Below are positions 53,601 to 61,213 of a stretch of DNA of 64,000 nt, in pieces. Position 1 is the first letter of the stretch. Each line of letters begins with the position of its first letter. This stretch comes from Paenibacillus aurantius (lineage in GTDB: Bacteria; Bacillota; Bacilli; Paenibacillales; NBRC-103111), in assembly GCF_032268605.1 (NCBI RefSeq), contig NZ_CP130318.1:4563501-4627500 (forward strand). Reading direction: 5' to 3'. The notes beneath the pieces were generated by a model. It had not been told where the DNA came from. It searched no databases and was given only the letters and a program-made list of their open reading frames with translations. Position numbers and translations under genes: made by a program.

Positions 53601-55122
53601 GCGTGCGGGCGAGCCGCCCGAGCTCCCAGTCCTCCGTGGCCGTCATGGCCACGATCTGCTGGGAGAGGACATCGAGGGAATGCCGCGGAACGCGGATTTC
53701 CTCGATGTCCCGGGCGGCGATGGCGCGCGCGAGCACGGCGGCCTCGGGCAGCTCGCTGCGGGTGCGCACGAGGATCACGCCGCGGGAGATGCCTCCCACG
53801 GCGTGGCCCGCGCGGCCGAAGCGCTGGATGCCCGCGGCGGCCGTCTTGGGCGAGTCGACCTGGATCACGAGATCGACGTGGCCGACGTCGATGCCGAGCT
53901 CCAGGGAGGAGGTCGCCACCAGGCAGCGCAGCTCGCCGTCCTTCAGCATCCGCTCGACCTCGAGGCGCTTCTCGCGGGACACGCTGCCGTGATGCGACCG
54001 GGCCATCTCGTAGCCCGCATGATCGTTCAGCCGCAAGGTCAAGCGCTCGCACAGCCTCCGGCTGTTGACGAACACGAGCGTCGTCCGGCTGCCCGTCATG
54101 AGCCCCGTGATCCGGTCGAGGATCGGCTTCCACATGTCGCGCTCTTTCCCGCCGGAAGCCCGCTCGGGCATCGTCACCGTGACCTGGAGCTCCTTGTTCA
54201 TCCGGCTTTCGATGATGTGGACCGGCCGGGGAGTGTAGCCGCTGCCAAGCGCTTCTTCCGGCGCCCTCTCTTCCGCAGCCGGCGGAAGGCCATCCCTTTC
54301 CTCACGGCTCCCGGAAAGGGCGGCGCTCTCTTCCCCATGGGAAGCGCGTGCGTTCAACCCGCTCCCGGCGGCTTCGGCTTCGCTGCCCCGGCTGTCCTCT
54401 TCCGCCCCCGATTTCCCTGCGGGTTCGTACGGTGTTTCCGTCTCTCCGGCAGCCGGTTCTTCCCAGCCCCCGAGAAACCGCGCCACGCGCTCCATCGGCT
54501 TCTGGGTGGCGGACACGCCGATCCGCTGGGGAGAACGGCCGCACCAGTCGACCAGCCGCTCGAGCGTCACCGTGAGATGAAGCCCCCGCTTGTCCGCCGC
54601 GAGATCATGAATTTCGTCGACGATGACCTGCTCCACTGTCTTCAGCATCTCCCTTCCCTTCCGGGAGGTCAGCAGGATATACAACGATTCGGGGGTCGTG
54701 ACAAGCAGGTCGGGCGGGGTGCGCAGCATCGAGGTCCGCGTGCTTTGCGACGTGTCCCCGGTGCGGACGCCGACGCGTATTCCCGGCCAACCGGCTCCCG
54801 ACCTCTCTGCTTCCGCCTCCATCTCCTCGACAAAGCGTACGGCATGGTGATGAATGTCGTTATTGAGCGCCTTGAGCGGGGTTACATAGAGAATGCGGAC
54901 CCCGGCTCCGCTATAGCTTCCTGCCAGCTTGCCTTTGACGACCCGGTCCAGGCACGGGAGCAGCGCCGCCAGCGTTTTGCCGGAGCCGGTCGGAGCGGCT
55001 ATCAAAGTATGGCGGCCGGAGCTTATGGACGGCCACGCCTGCAGCTGAACATCGGTCGGGTTCCCCACCTCTTTGGCGAACCAGCTTCTCAGAACCGGAT
55101 GAAAGTCCTCCGTTCCCTTCAT
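50635..55122 (-). CDS. Lhr-like DEAD/DEAH helicase
   Basis: A 1,495-residue superfamily 2 helicase of the Lhr type (large helicase-related). Walker A is APTGSGKT near residue 45, the Q-like PTDVQLQAWP lies before it, the DExH box is VIVDEIHDL near 170, and motif VI is GIQRFGRAGHAVGG near 435. A Ser/Gly/Glu-rich insertion (about 230-305) sits between the two RecA domains. The Lhr winged-helix and beta-barrel core and a long C-terminal region follow, as in full-length Lhr. Relatives unwind DNA or RNA-DNA duplexes in repair. ATG 55122 is preferred (AAGGGG eight bases upstream); GTG 55131 is possible. It trails the permease and glycosyltransferase genes on the same strand. Confidence 0.9.
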   Translation of the reverse strand: MKGTEDFHPVLRSWFAKEVGNPTDVQLQAWPSISSGRHTLIAAPTGSGKTLAALLPCLDRVVKGKLAGSYSGAGVRILYVTPLKALNNDIHHHAVRFVEEMEAEAERSGAGWPGIRVGVRTGDTSQSTRTSMLRTPPDLLVTTPESLYILLTSRKGREMLKTVEQVIVDEIHDLAADKRGLHLTVTLERLVDWCGRSPQRIGVSATQKPMERVARFLGGWEEPAAGETETPYEPAGKSGAEEDSRGSEAEAAGSGLNARASHGEESAALSGSREERDGLPPAAEERAPEEALGSGYTPRPVHIIESRMNKELQVTVTMPERASGGKERDMWKPILDRITGLMTGSRTTLVFVNSRRLCERLTLRLNDHAGYEMARSHHGSVSREKRLEVERMLKDGELRCLVATSSLELGIDVGHVDLVIQVDSPKTAAAGIQRFGRAGHAVGGISRGVILVRTRSELPEAAVLARAIAARDIEEIRVPRHSLDVLSQQIVAMTATEDWELGRLARTLARSDGFRGLPRARLEAVLQVLAGLYPFARPLLEWDRGAGVLRRRANTPMAAVMGAGTIPQSSGYPVHHAESKLHLGELDEEFVHETRVGDTFQLGTSSWRVQAIRHDRIYVTESANAYSEIPFWRAEALGRSREMGEAVGRFVEELDRRERDSRLLAEEWLMEEFRMEAGAADSLLSLIASQRASTPLPTSRRLVLEHFTDDAAQHHLVLHSWFGRRFNRTWQLALQAKLEKKGTGRLYANARDNGIEFVFTEWDPAWPLLIRQLGSRELETLLLQAIPSSPLLGINFRRIAEVSLLLSRSFTRMPAWKKRLRSEELLKEALPYAEDFPFLREAFEESLRESLDTGPVQEMLQAMERGEIELAYRDSRFPSPMAAQFLFDYVNASFYESDALSKDLQVRLLGVNKGLAAEMFGQDALRESISQEIVEEEKRRLEEGEGLDIQGREDLYRLLKERGDMTREELIRLAGRASAEWVDSLIEEDKVAVAAVGGEPRYICSDEAELYAAFPGSSRSAAFIGKRFMEHRLAFTTEELAERYAIPRPEAERLVQEARGQGTVETAPFAEPGREELWTSAKVASRIIRFSIRDFRRASEGVPADRYAAYLAELQGVTLGTASGGAELREVIGRLQGLFLPLSHWEKFIFPARVPGYRPDELDLLCASGELFWMGRKEEGEKEGRVAFFLMEAAELYGPLAARTGDTKHPALLERLRRKGASFLSALSRETGELPSEVLEQLMDLVWEGHAANDQFAPLRLHLGGNRAKAGKFQSGLGRWYALSGLAGEPVDPGESAVRWTRHLLQQFGLVTRELASQSSPYAWDVHYGVLKQLEEWGMVTRGFFIKGVASLQYSTRETVEGLRKPAGREPGLTLLSAVDPANPYGAAASWPARPGAAFARKPGNFLVFREGRWVMWIENNGRRLVSMGDAEEEWGRELSGLFRTLLRQNGIRKIVVESWNGREAVESEAAGLLEEIGAERDRKHYVLWPSSLRD

Positions 55123-55172
55123 ACGCGTCACCCCTTTCGCAACCTTTTCTGGTTAAGCTGATACTCCTGTCC

Positions 55173-57563
55173 CTATTCATAATTCAGCACGTCCCGGATG
55201 TCCATCCGGGAAGCTTTGCGGGAGGGAAGATAGGTTGCCACGGCGGCCAAGACCAGAACACCCCCCAGCCACAGAGCAAGCCCCAAGAACGAATAACGGT
55301 AATCGAGCGGGGCCTGAAACAGGCTCAGGCCCACTTGGCTGCCGAGAATACGGCTGATCGGATACGCCAAGCCGGCGGACAGGCCCCAGCCGAGCAGGGC
55401 GGCACACATCCCCTCTACCGTCACCATGGCCCATACCGCCGAATCTGCGGCACCTATGCTCCGCAGGATTCCGATTTCCTTGGACCGCTCGAGGACATTA
55501 AGACTCATCATGCCCATGAGACCGAGAGAAGCTATTACGGTAAGCAGAACGGCCATCGCCGCAAGAAACCCGATGAGGATCCCGAGCCGCTTCTCCTGAA
55601 CCTCCCGTGCCTCCGCGGTAAAAGACGGAGCATTGAGCTTCCAGCCCTTCTCTTCCCCCAGCCGGCGAAGCTCGGCCGCGGTGCTCCTCTGCTCCTCCAA
55701 GTCCGCGCCGTCCATTCCAAGCTGAAGCAGGCTGGCGGTTCCATCCGCCCCAACGGAACGGGTAAGGGAGCCGTAGCCAACATACGCGTCCACTTCCTTC
55801 GGGGCCGGGACGATGCCCGCTACCCGCCAGGTCTGCTTCACCCCTTGAACCGTGAGGGTGACGGAATCGCCAATCCGAAGGTCCGGCTCTTCTCCTGCGA
55901 AGGAGGAGGTCAGTACGATGTCGGCTTGGTCCTTCCGGAGCCAGCGTCCTTCGCTCATAACAGGGGTAAGCAGACCGGAATCTTCCGGTGGAGCGGCTAT
56001 CGCCAGATCGCGGCTTTTGGTGCCGTCCCGGCGGAGGAGGGTGCCGGTGGCGGAGTACCAGCTTTCCGCCTTCTTCACGCCGGGGAGCCCGAAGGCGAGC
56101 TTCTCCAGGGCTTCTCCAGGCTGCGGAACCGGAAAGGTGAACCGTATATCATAGCCCATAAAGCCGAAGGAGCGGTCCAGTGTGCGGCCGATCGAGGCCT
56201 GCAGGCTGAATACGGAAAGCACCACCGCTCCTCCGATGCCGAGCACGGCTGTCGCCAAGGCCAGTCTGCCCTTGCGGCGGAAGGTATTGCGTATGGCCAG
56301 CAGCAGGGGCCGGGGCAGCCCTTTCAGCCCCATGATCGTCTCCCCCGCCTGGGCCTCTCTTCCCGGATCCGGTCCCCCAATCGCCTCTCTTTCGGGCATG
56401 CGGGTGCCGCGGTAAACCGGAAGGAACGCCGACAGGGCCGGAATCAGCAAGCCCACCGCCGCTTGAAGCCCCACCACGGAAGGAGACAGGCCGTAGCCGG
56501 ATACATCCAGATTGAGAAGATCGGTCGTCCGGCGGGTGATCAGGAAAGCGGCCCCCCAGCCGAGCGGGATGCCGACGGCGGCTCCTATCCCTCCCAGGAT
56601 CAGCACCATCCCCAAATAGAGACGGAACAGGCTGCCGTCCCCCGCCCCTATCACCTTCATGACTCCGATCTGTCTCAGCTGTCCGTGAATGAGGGCGGTC
56701 ATCGTGTTGACCACGAGACCGGAGCCGAGAAGAAGGGCCAGCCCACCAAAGGCGAGCAGGATGAAGGCCATCGACGTGATCAGGTCATAGGCCCAATGCT
56801 TGCCCGGCTCGGGGACCGATAAAGAGAAGACCGCTTTCCCTTCCGCATTAAGAGCGTCCCGTACCCGGACGGCCAGATCGTTAAGTAGCTTCTTATCGGC
56901 GGAGGAGGATTCCGCCTTGCCGGACAGCGTGTTATAGGTCTCCGGCAGCCCGAGAGCCGCGGCTCCCTCTCCCGTCAAATAACCGAAGCACAGGCCCGAC
57001 ACCTCGGCCGAATTGCGGAGAGGATCTTTGACGGTCCCGGCGACGGTAAACCTATGCTTCTCTCCGTCCGATAAATCCAGCCATACCTCATCCCCTATGG
57101 ACAGGCCCAGGTAAGCAAGCGCGGTCCGTTCGAGCAGCAGGCCTACTCCCGGAGGGGGCCACTCCCCTTCCTCCGGGTAAAAACGGTCCATGACGATGCC
57201 GCCGAAATCCTTCACCACCTGCAGGTTCACATTCTTCCAGCCGTCCGCTCCGGCAGCAGGCGCTTCGGTTGACGGGCTGATCCGCCCATAAACGGTTCTT
57301 CGCGCTTCCACCTGTCCCAAGCCGGGAACAGCAGCTAGAGCCGCCAGTTCCTTCTCGCTGAAAGGCTCGGCCAGCAGCGTAAAATGCGAAGGGGAAGAGG
57401 CGCGGTAGCTGTCCTCCATTCCCTGGACGAACACCATGCGGGACTGTCCGATCATTCCCACCCCGGTCACCCCAAGGGAAATGGACAGAACGACCAGCAG
57501 CGTCCGGACCTTCTGGACCACCAGGTCCCTCCCTATTTTTCTCCAGCGGGGGCTGATCCACAT
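55173..57563 (-). CDS. FtsX-type ABC transporter permease (duplicated)
   Basis: A 796-residue membrane protein with the layout of two fused FtsX/MacB permeases: an N-terminal helix (LLVVLSISLGVTGVGMIGQS), a large extracytoplasmic region, a helix cluster near 260-400, then a second unit with its own N-terminal helix (GIGGAVVLSVFSLQASIG) and terminal helices (LEIL-type FtsX motif SLNVLERSKEIGILRSIGA). Such proteins normally need a separate ATPase of the LolD/MacB type, but none is adjacent in this window. It follows the glycosyltransferase by 16 bp and is probably co-transcribed with it. The substrate is unknown; lipid or peptide export is typical. Confidence 0.86.
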   Translation of the reverse strand: MWISPRWRKIGRDLVVQKVRTLLVVLSISLGVTGVGMIGQSRMVFVQGMEDSYRASSPSHFTLLAEPFSEKELAALAAVPGLGQVEARRTVYGRISPSTEAPAAGADGWKNVNLQVVKDFGGIVMDRFYPEEGEWPPPGVGLLLERTALAYLGLSIGDEVWLDLSDGEKHRFTVAGTVKDPLRNSAEVSGLCFGYLTGEGAAALGLPETYNTLSGKAESSSADKKLLNDLAVRVRDALNAEGKAVFSLSVPEPGKHWAYDLITSMAFILLAFGGLALLLGSGLVVNTMTALIHGQLRQIGVMKVIGAGDGSLFRLYLGMVLILGGIGAAVGIPLGWGAAFLITRRTTDLLNLDVSGYGLSPSVVGLQAAVGLLIPALSAFLPVYRGTRMPEREAIGGPDPGREAQAGETIMGLKGLPRPLLLAIRNTFRRKGRLALATAVLGIGGAVVLSVFSLQASIGRTLDRSFGFMGYDIRFTFPVPQPGEALEKLAFGLPGVKKAESWYSATGTLLRRDGTKSRDLAIAAPPEDSGLLTPVMSEGRWLRKDQADIVLTSSFAGEEPDLRIGDSVTLTVQGVKQTWRVAGIVPAPKEVDAYVGYGSLTRSVGADGTASLLQLGMDGADLEEQRSTAAELRRLGEEKGWKLNAPSFTAEAREVQEKRLGILIGFLAAMAVLLTVIASLGLMGMMSLNVLERSKEIGILRSIGAADSAVWAMVTVEGMCAALLGWGLSAGLAYPISRILGSQVGLSLFQAPLDYRYSFLGLALWLGGVLVLAAVATYLPSRKASRMDIRDVLNYE

Positions 57564-57579
57564 ACTGCCTTTCGTCTCC

Positions 57580-58806
57580 TTACGAAATTTCTTCGATTTT
57601 GATCGCGCGGGTGTGCTTCGTATGGCTCCATTTCTGGTTGTTGCTTGTAAAAAAAGCCCAAACCGTCACCGGAATCCAGCTCAGCAGAAACAGATTATAG
57701 GGGATAAGACCGACAAACGCCTTCCAAGACCTACGCTCGAGCAACAGGACGGCCGCCGGCTGCAGGTAGAGGAGCAGGCTGCTGCCGTACCAGAACCAGG
57801 CCGGCAGAAGCGAGCGGAAGCCTTCTCCTCCCCCGCCGGTCAGCTGGACCCACAGCATCACGCTGTAGATGATATAGAGGAGGAACCGGAACGGCTGGAA
57901 CAGATACAGCGCCGCATCGAGCTGCGACAGGCTCCGGTTCGCGAGCGCCGCGTGCAGAATTCTCCAGAAATACCGCCTCGCACAGAAGAAGTGCCCCTGC
58001 ATCCACCTAAGCCGCTGGCGCATGGAGCTCCACAGCCCGATCGGCTTCTCGTCGTAAACAAGGGCGTCATGGGCCCACGTCGGAAAAATCCCTCTTTCCA
58101 CGCAGCGGGCCGTGAACTCCACATCCTCGGTCAGTGACCGCGCTCCCCAGCCGATTTCCTTCAGCAGACCGGATTCGATGCAGATCCCCGTCCCTCCCAG
58201 AACACTGCCCATCCCGAGATTGTGGCGGGCGAGCTGCCAGTTCCGGTTCATGAACCAGTACATGATGGCGTAGGAAACGCTTACCCAGGAGTCGAATGGA
58301 TTTTTCGTTTCCAGATAGGCTTGGATCACCCGGTCTCCCCGGCCCAGCTTGTTATTCATAACGGTCAGAAAATTCGGGCTGATCAAATTGTCCGCATCGA
58401 GAATAATCACGGCATCGAAGCTCCGGTCCTGCTCCCACAGCCGCTGAAGCATCCATTCCACGGCGTGGCCTTTGCCTCGCAGCGTCGGGTGCTCCCTCAC
58501 CATGGGCTTTCCCCCGCCGGCTTTCGCGATCCTGGCCGTCCGGTCCGTACAGTTGTCGCAAATGACGAAGACCTCGTAAAGCGCTTTCGGATAATCGAGC
58601 TTGTGGATATTGTCCAGCAAAGAGCCGAGCACCGCCTCTTCATTGTGGGCGGCCACCAGAATGGCGAAGGAGTGCTCCGGTTGCCGTTCATAGGTTTCTC
58701 TTTTGCGAATGTATCCGGCAAAGCCAAGCAGAATCTGATAAACACCGATGCCGCCAACCAACAGCTGCAGAGCGGCAAAGGCGTACCCAAGCCAGGAACC
58801 AATCAA
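57580..58806 (-). CDS. membrane GT2 glycosyltransferase
   Basis: A 408-residue processive-type family 2 glycosyltransferase. One N-terminal membrane helix precedes the GT-A domain (FAILVAAHNEEAVLGSLLDNI, VICDNCTDRTA, VIILDADNLISPNFL with the metal-binding DAD, SLTEDVEFTARC with the catalytic-base TED, and QRLRWMQGHF, the Q-x-x-R-W acceptor motif). Three to four C-terminal helices follow. The product could be a surface polysaccharide or glycolipid. The start is TTG 58806 behind GAGAGGG. First gene of the run with the FtsX permease and Lhr helicase. Confidence 0.9.
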   Translation of the reverse strand: MIGSWLGYAFAALQLLVGGIGVYQILLGFAGYIRKRETYERQPEHSFAILVAAHNEEAVLGSLLDNIHKLDYPKALYEVFVICDNCTDRTARIAKAGGGKPMVREHPTLRGKGHAVEWMLQRLWEQDRSFDAVIILDADNLISPNFLTVMNNKLGRGDRVIQAYLETKNPFDSWVSVSYAIMYWFMNRNWQLARHNLGMGSVLGGTGICIESGLLKEIGWGARSLTEDVEFTARCVERGIFPTWAHDALVYDEKPIGLWSSMRQRLRWMQGHFFCARRYFWRILHAALANRSLSQLDAALYLFQPFRFLLYIIYSVMLWVQLTGGGGEGFRSLLPAWFWYGSSLLLYLQPAAVLLLERRSWKAFVGLIPYNLFLLSWIPVTVWAFFTSNNQKWSHTKHTRAIKIEEIS

Positions 58807-59030
58807 AGCTTACCCTCTCTCTTTCCTTCATGGACGGCCTCTTTCTCCCAAGGAGAACGGGGAGCCGGAGGCCTCCTCCTAAATAAAAAGGTCATTAACT
58901 TCAAAAAAACAACCTGCTAAGGCAGATTGTTCCTTCGGTCTTCGCGGGCCCGGCGCCCTATCCGGTTAGGCCGGCTGAATCGCGCCGGAAGCCGGGAACT
59001 GATGACGTCGGCGCCTTATGACAGATAATC

Positions 59031-59408
59031 CTACAGCCGACGCTCTTTCCAGGCGGCCGCCGCCAGGCATGCCCAGCCGGCGATAAAGGCGACCCCGCCG
59101 ATCGGCGTAATGGCACCGAGCACTTTGATCCCGCTCAAAGCGAGAAGGTACAAGCTGCCAGAGAAGATTATGACCCCAATTACGAGCAGAAGGCCCGCCC
59201 GCGCGACCAGCTTCTTCGCCTCCAGCCGGTCATGCAAGAGGGCGATTCCGAGGAGGCCGAGCGCATGGTACATCTGATACTGCACCCCGGTGTGATAGAT
59301 GGCCAGCATATCCTCCGTCAGCCGGTCCTTCAGGGCGTGGGCGCCGAATGCCCCCAGTGCCACTCCAAGCAGGGCAAGCACGCTGCCCCACAGCAGGTAA
59401 GTTCTCAC
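59031..59408 (-). CDS. DUF423 membrane protein (YwdK-like)
   Basis: A 125-residue protein with four membrane helices and the DUF423 signature GAFGAHALKDRL, YHTGVQYQMYHALGLL, FSGSLYLLALSG and ITPIGGVAFIAGW. The function is unknown; Bacillus YwdK is a relative. The start is GTG 59408. It lies 16 bp behind a small gene on the same strand. The 224 bases separating it from the glycosyltransferase show only imperfect GC-rich inverted repeats. Confidence 0.88.
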   Translation of the reverse strand: MRTYLLWGSVLALLGVALGAFGAHALKDRLTEDMLAIYHTGVQYQMYHALGLLGIALLHDRLEAKKLVARAGLLLVIGVIIFSGSLYLLALSGIKVLGAITPIGGVAFIAGWACLAAAAWKERRL

Positions 59409-59424
59409 GTCTACTTCCGCTCCT

Positions 59425-59724
59425 TTACTGTTGTCCTACATCATGCTGTCCGACAATAAGGGTGACCGGCTCCAGAAAGACACGCACGGCCGTTCCGTCG
59501 CCAAGCAGGTCTATTTCCATGTCCATGATTTTGGAACGGCTGATCCGTCCTTCCCTTCTATCATAAACCACATCGAATTGTTTCAATCCGAGTGCGTGGT
59601 TGATCACCGTGGCTCCGATAGCGGGAAGCGGGGATTCCACCTCTCCATGATCGAAGAGCACCTCCGAGAGAATTTCGGCGTTCATGTCGACGGTCTTGAC
59701 GGTCTGAAAAAGCCGGTATTTCAT
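59425..59724 (-). CDS. small protein of unknown function
   Basis: A 99-residue soluble protein (MKYRLFQTVKTVDMNAEILSE, ESPLPAIGATVINHALG, SRSKIMDMEIDLLGDGTAVRVFLEP), probably beta-rich. GAGGGAG precedes the ATG. It has no recognised family. It is probably co-transcribed with the DUF423 gene, 16 bp downstream. Confidence 0.65.
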   Translation of the reverse strand: MKYRLFQTVKTVDMNAEILSEVLFDHGEVESPLPAIGATVINHALGLKQFDVVYDRREGRISRSKIMDMEIDLLGDGTAVRVFLEPVTLIVGQHDVGQQ

Positions 59725-59856
59725 GAGTCCACTCCCTCTGACAATGATAACCTTATCATACCAGAATGCCGCCCGGCGAGACAGCCGCTTTGCAAAAGCC
59801 TTCTTACCCCATTATGATAAGAAGAGCTTAAACCGAGTTCAAAACGAGGTGATACT

Positions 59857-60303
59857 ATGCACAACGAACCGAGCGGCCGGGACGATTCCAAGAGCCCGTG
59901 GGGCGGGAACGGAGGACACTCGGGACCGGCCGGGGACGAGGGACGGAAGCACTCGGGTCCCGGACTCGCTTCGCTGATTGTAGGCTCCGTGATGATGGCC
60001 GGGTTCTTTACCCTCCTGGTGTACATGGGTACGCTGATCAGCAGCGAGCTTCCCGCAGGGAGCCCCATCGACCCCCGCCAGCTGGTTATGAGCGATAGGC
60101 TCAAAGCAACGCTGGTCTTTGTCAGCATCGGCTTAATGGGGACGGTCGCCGGCTTTCTGGCCGGCTTCGTGCTTGGCCTCATCGGCCTGCTGCAGAGGGA
60201 CCGCCGGAAAGCCTTCGCGGTTGCCGGAACGGCGCTTAACGGGGTTATTCCGGTCTTTGTGCTTTTGTTCCTTCTGCTGGCGCAAATGGCGGCACCCGCT
60301 TAA
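59857..60303 (+). CDS. small membrane protein with Gly-rich N-terminus
   Basis: A 148-residue protein: a hydrophilic Gly/Ser/Asp-rich start (about 1-35) and three predicted membrane helices (LASLIVGSVMMAGFFTLLVYMG, LVFVSIGLMGTVAGFLAGFVLGLIGLL, GVIPVFVLLFLLLAQMA). It resembles small DUF4190-type membrane proteins in layout only. AACGAGGTG precedes the ATG. Confidence 0.65.
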   Translation: MHNEPSGRDDSKSPWGGNGGHSGPAGDEGRKHSGPGLASLIVGSVMMAGFFTLLVYMGTLISSELPAGSPIDPRQLVMSDRLKATLVFVSIGLMGTVAGFLAGFVLGLIGLLQRDRRKAFAVAGTALNGVIPVFVLLFLLLAQMAAPA

Positions 60304-60360
60304 GAGAGCGGAATCCGGGGAGGCGACGCCCTCCCGGACCGTACCTTCAACTATTACCAA

Positions 60361-60406
60361 AAAAGCAGGCGCAAAGCATCCTTCGGGGTGCCTGCGCCTG
60401 CTTTTT
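60361..60406 (+). terminator. intrinsic terminator
   Basis: AAAAGCAGGCGCA pairs with TGCGCCTGCTTTT (inner CATCC/GGGTG arm), then TTGT. Confidence 0.9.
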
Positions 60407-60546
60407 GTATTCCAGCCTCTGGAGGAGGTTGGTTGTTTTCCCATTAACCCACTAAAGAAGCAGGGCGGATGGGAATGTTACAATGGCCCTGTTCCGTTGA
60501 AGCCGCTTTACAGCCAAACTTTAGGAAAGGGGACTTGTCCTTCATT

Positions 60547-60999
60547 ATGAAAAAACTGATGACCGCGTCCATATTAGCCTTATCGCTGCTCTTCTCGGCA
60601 GCCGGAATGGCCAGCGCTTCTCCCACCGGGGATAAGATCGCTTCTACAGCCAAATCCTACGTCGGAAAAGTAAAATACCGCTGGGGAGTCCGCGATCCTC
60701 GACATCTTATCTTCGACTGCTCTTCTTTTACCCAATTCATCTACCAGCGAAACGGCGTCCACATCGGCTGGGGAGCCAACGCGCAAACAAAGTACGGAAA
60801 ATCCGTCTACAGCAAATCCAAGCTGCAGAAGGGCGACCTCGTGATGCTGAGCACGAGCCGTCCGGGTAAGATCGGCCATGTCGGCATCTACGTCGGAAAC
60901 GGCAAGTTCGTTCATGCCATCCAAAGCGGAAGCGTGGTATCGGATCTCTATTCCGGCTACTGGAAGAACCGCTTCGTCAAAGGCACCCACGTTAAGTAA
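60547..60999 (+). CDS. secreted single-domain NlpC/P60 peptidoglycan hydrolase
   Basis: A 150-residue wall endopeptidase: a signal peptide (KKLMTASILALSLLFSAAGMASA) and a bare NlpC/P60 domain. Catalytic Cys lies in LIFDCSSFTQFIYQ, His in KIGHVGIYVGNGKFVHA. The domain is strikingly close to that of the gene at 26990 (GWGANAQTKYGKS, SGYWKNRFVKGTHV against TGYWKDRFVKGTRV), so the two are paralogues; this one lacks the SH3 domain. It has a canonical ATG, with GGAAAGGGG about 15 bases upstream, a long spacing. Confidence 0.9.
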   Translation: MKKLMTASILALSLLFSAAGMASASPTGDKIASTAKSYVGKVKYRWGVRDPRHLIFDCSSFTQFIYQRNGVHIGWGANAQTKYGKSVYSKSKLQKGDLVMLSTSRPGKIGHVGIYVGNGKFVHAIQSGSVVSDLYSGYWKNRFVKGTHVK

Positions 61000-61032
61000 T
61001 AGTCACGGAAGGCCCGGGCCTTCCGCTTCGAG

Positions 61033-61059
61033 CCGTTCCCTTTTCGGGAACGGTTTTTT
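61033..61059 (+). terminator. terminator of the NlpC/P60 gene
   Basis: CCGTTCCC/GGGAACGG with a five-base loop followed by six T. Confidence 0.93.
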
Positions 61060-61213
61060 GGGCTTCTTTCCCTATTTCCCTTTTAAGCTGAATGGACCGG
61101 GTTCTCGCTTTTCTGCCTTCTCCTAATGCCCTTTTCCTCCTCCTCCGCTATACTGGCTATAAATAAGTAGAAAGATAGAAGAGAATCATCCGACTCGTAC
61201 AGGGGGTTGTCCT

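Noticed and set aside
52771-55161. 796-codon plus-strand frame over the Lhr-like gene
   Set aside because: Antisense shadow; the minus-strand frame has the helicase motifs.
58945-59030. Fourth copy of the dispersed repeat
   Set aside because: It has GGCGCCCTATCCGG and a later GGCGCCTTATG, but none of the inner CCGGTAACTTTGTTGGC or GCACGAA blocks, and the ends do not form an inverted pair.
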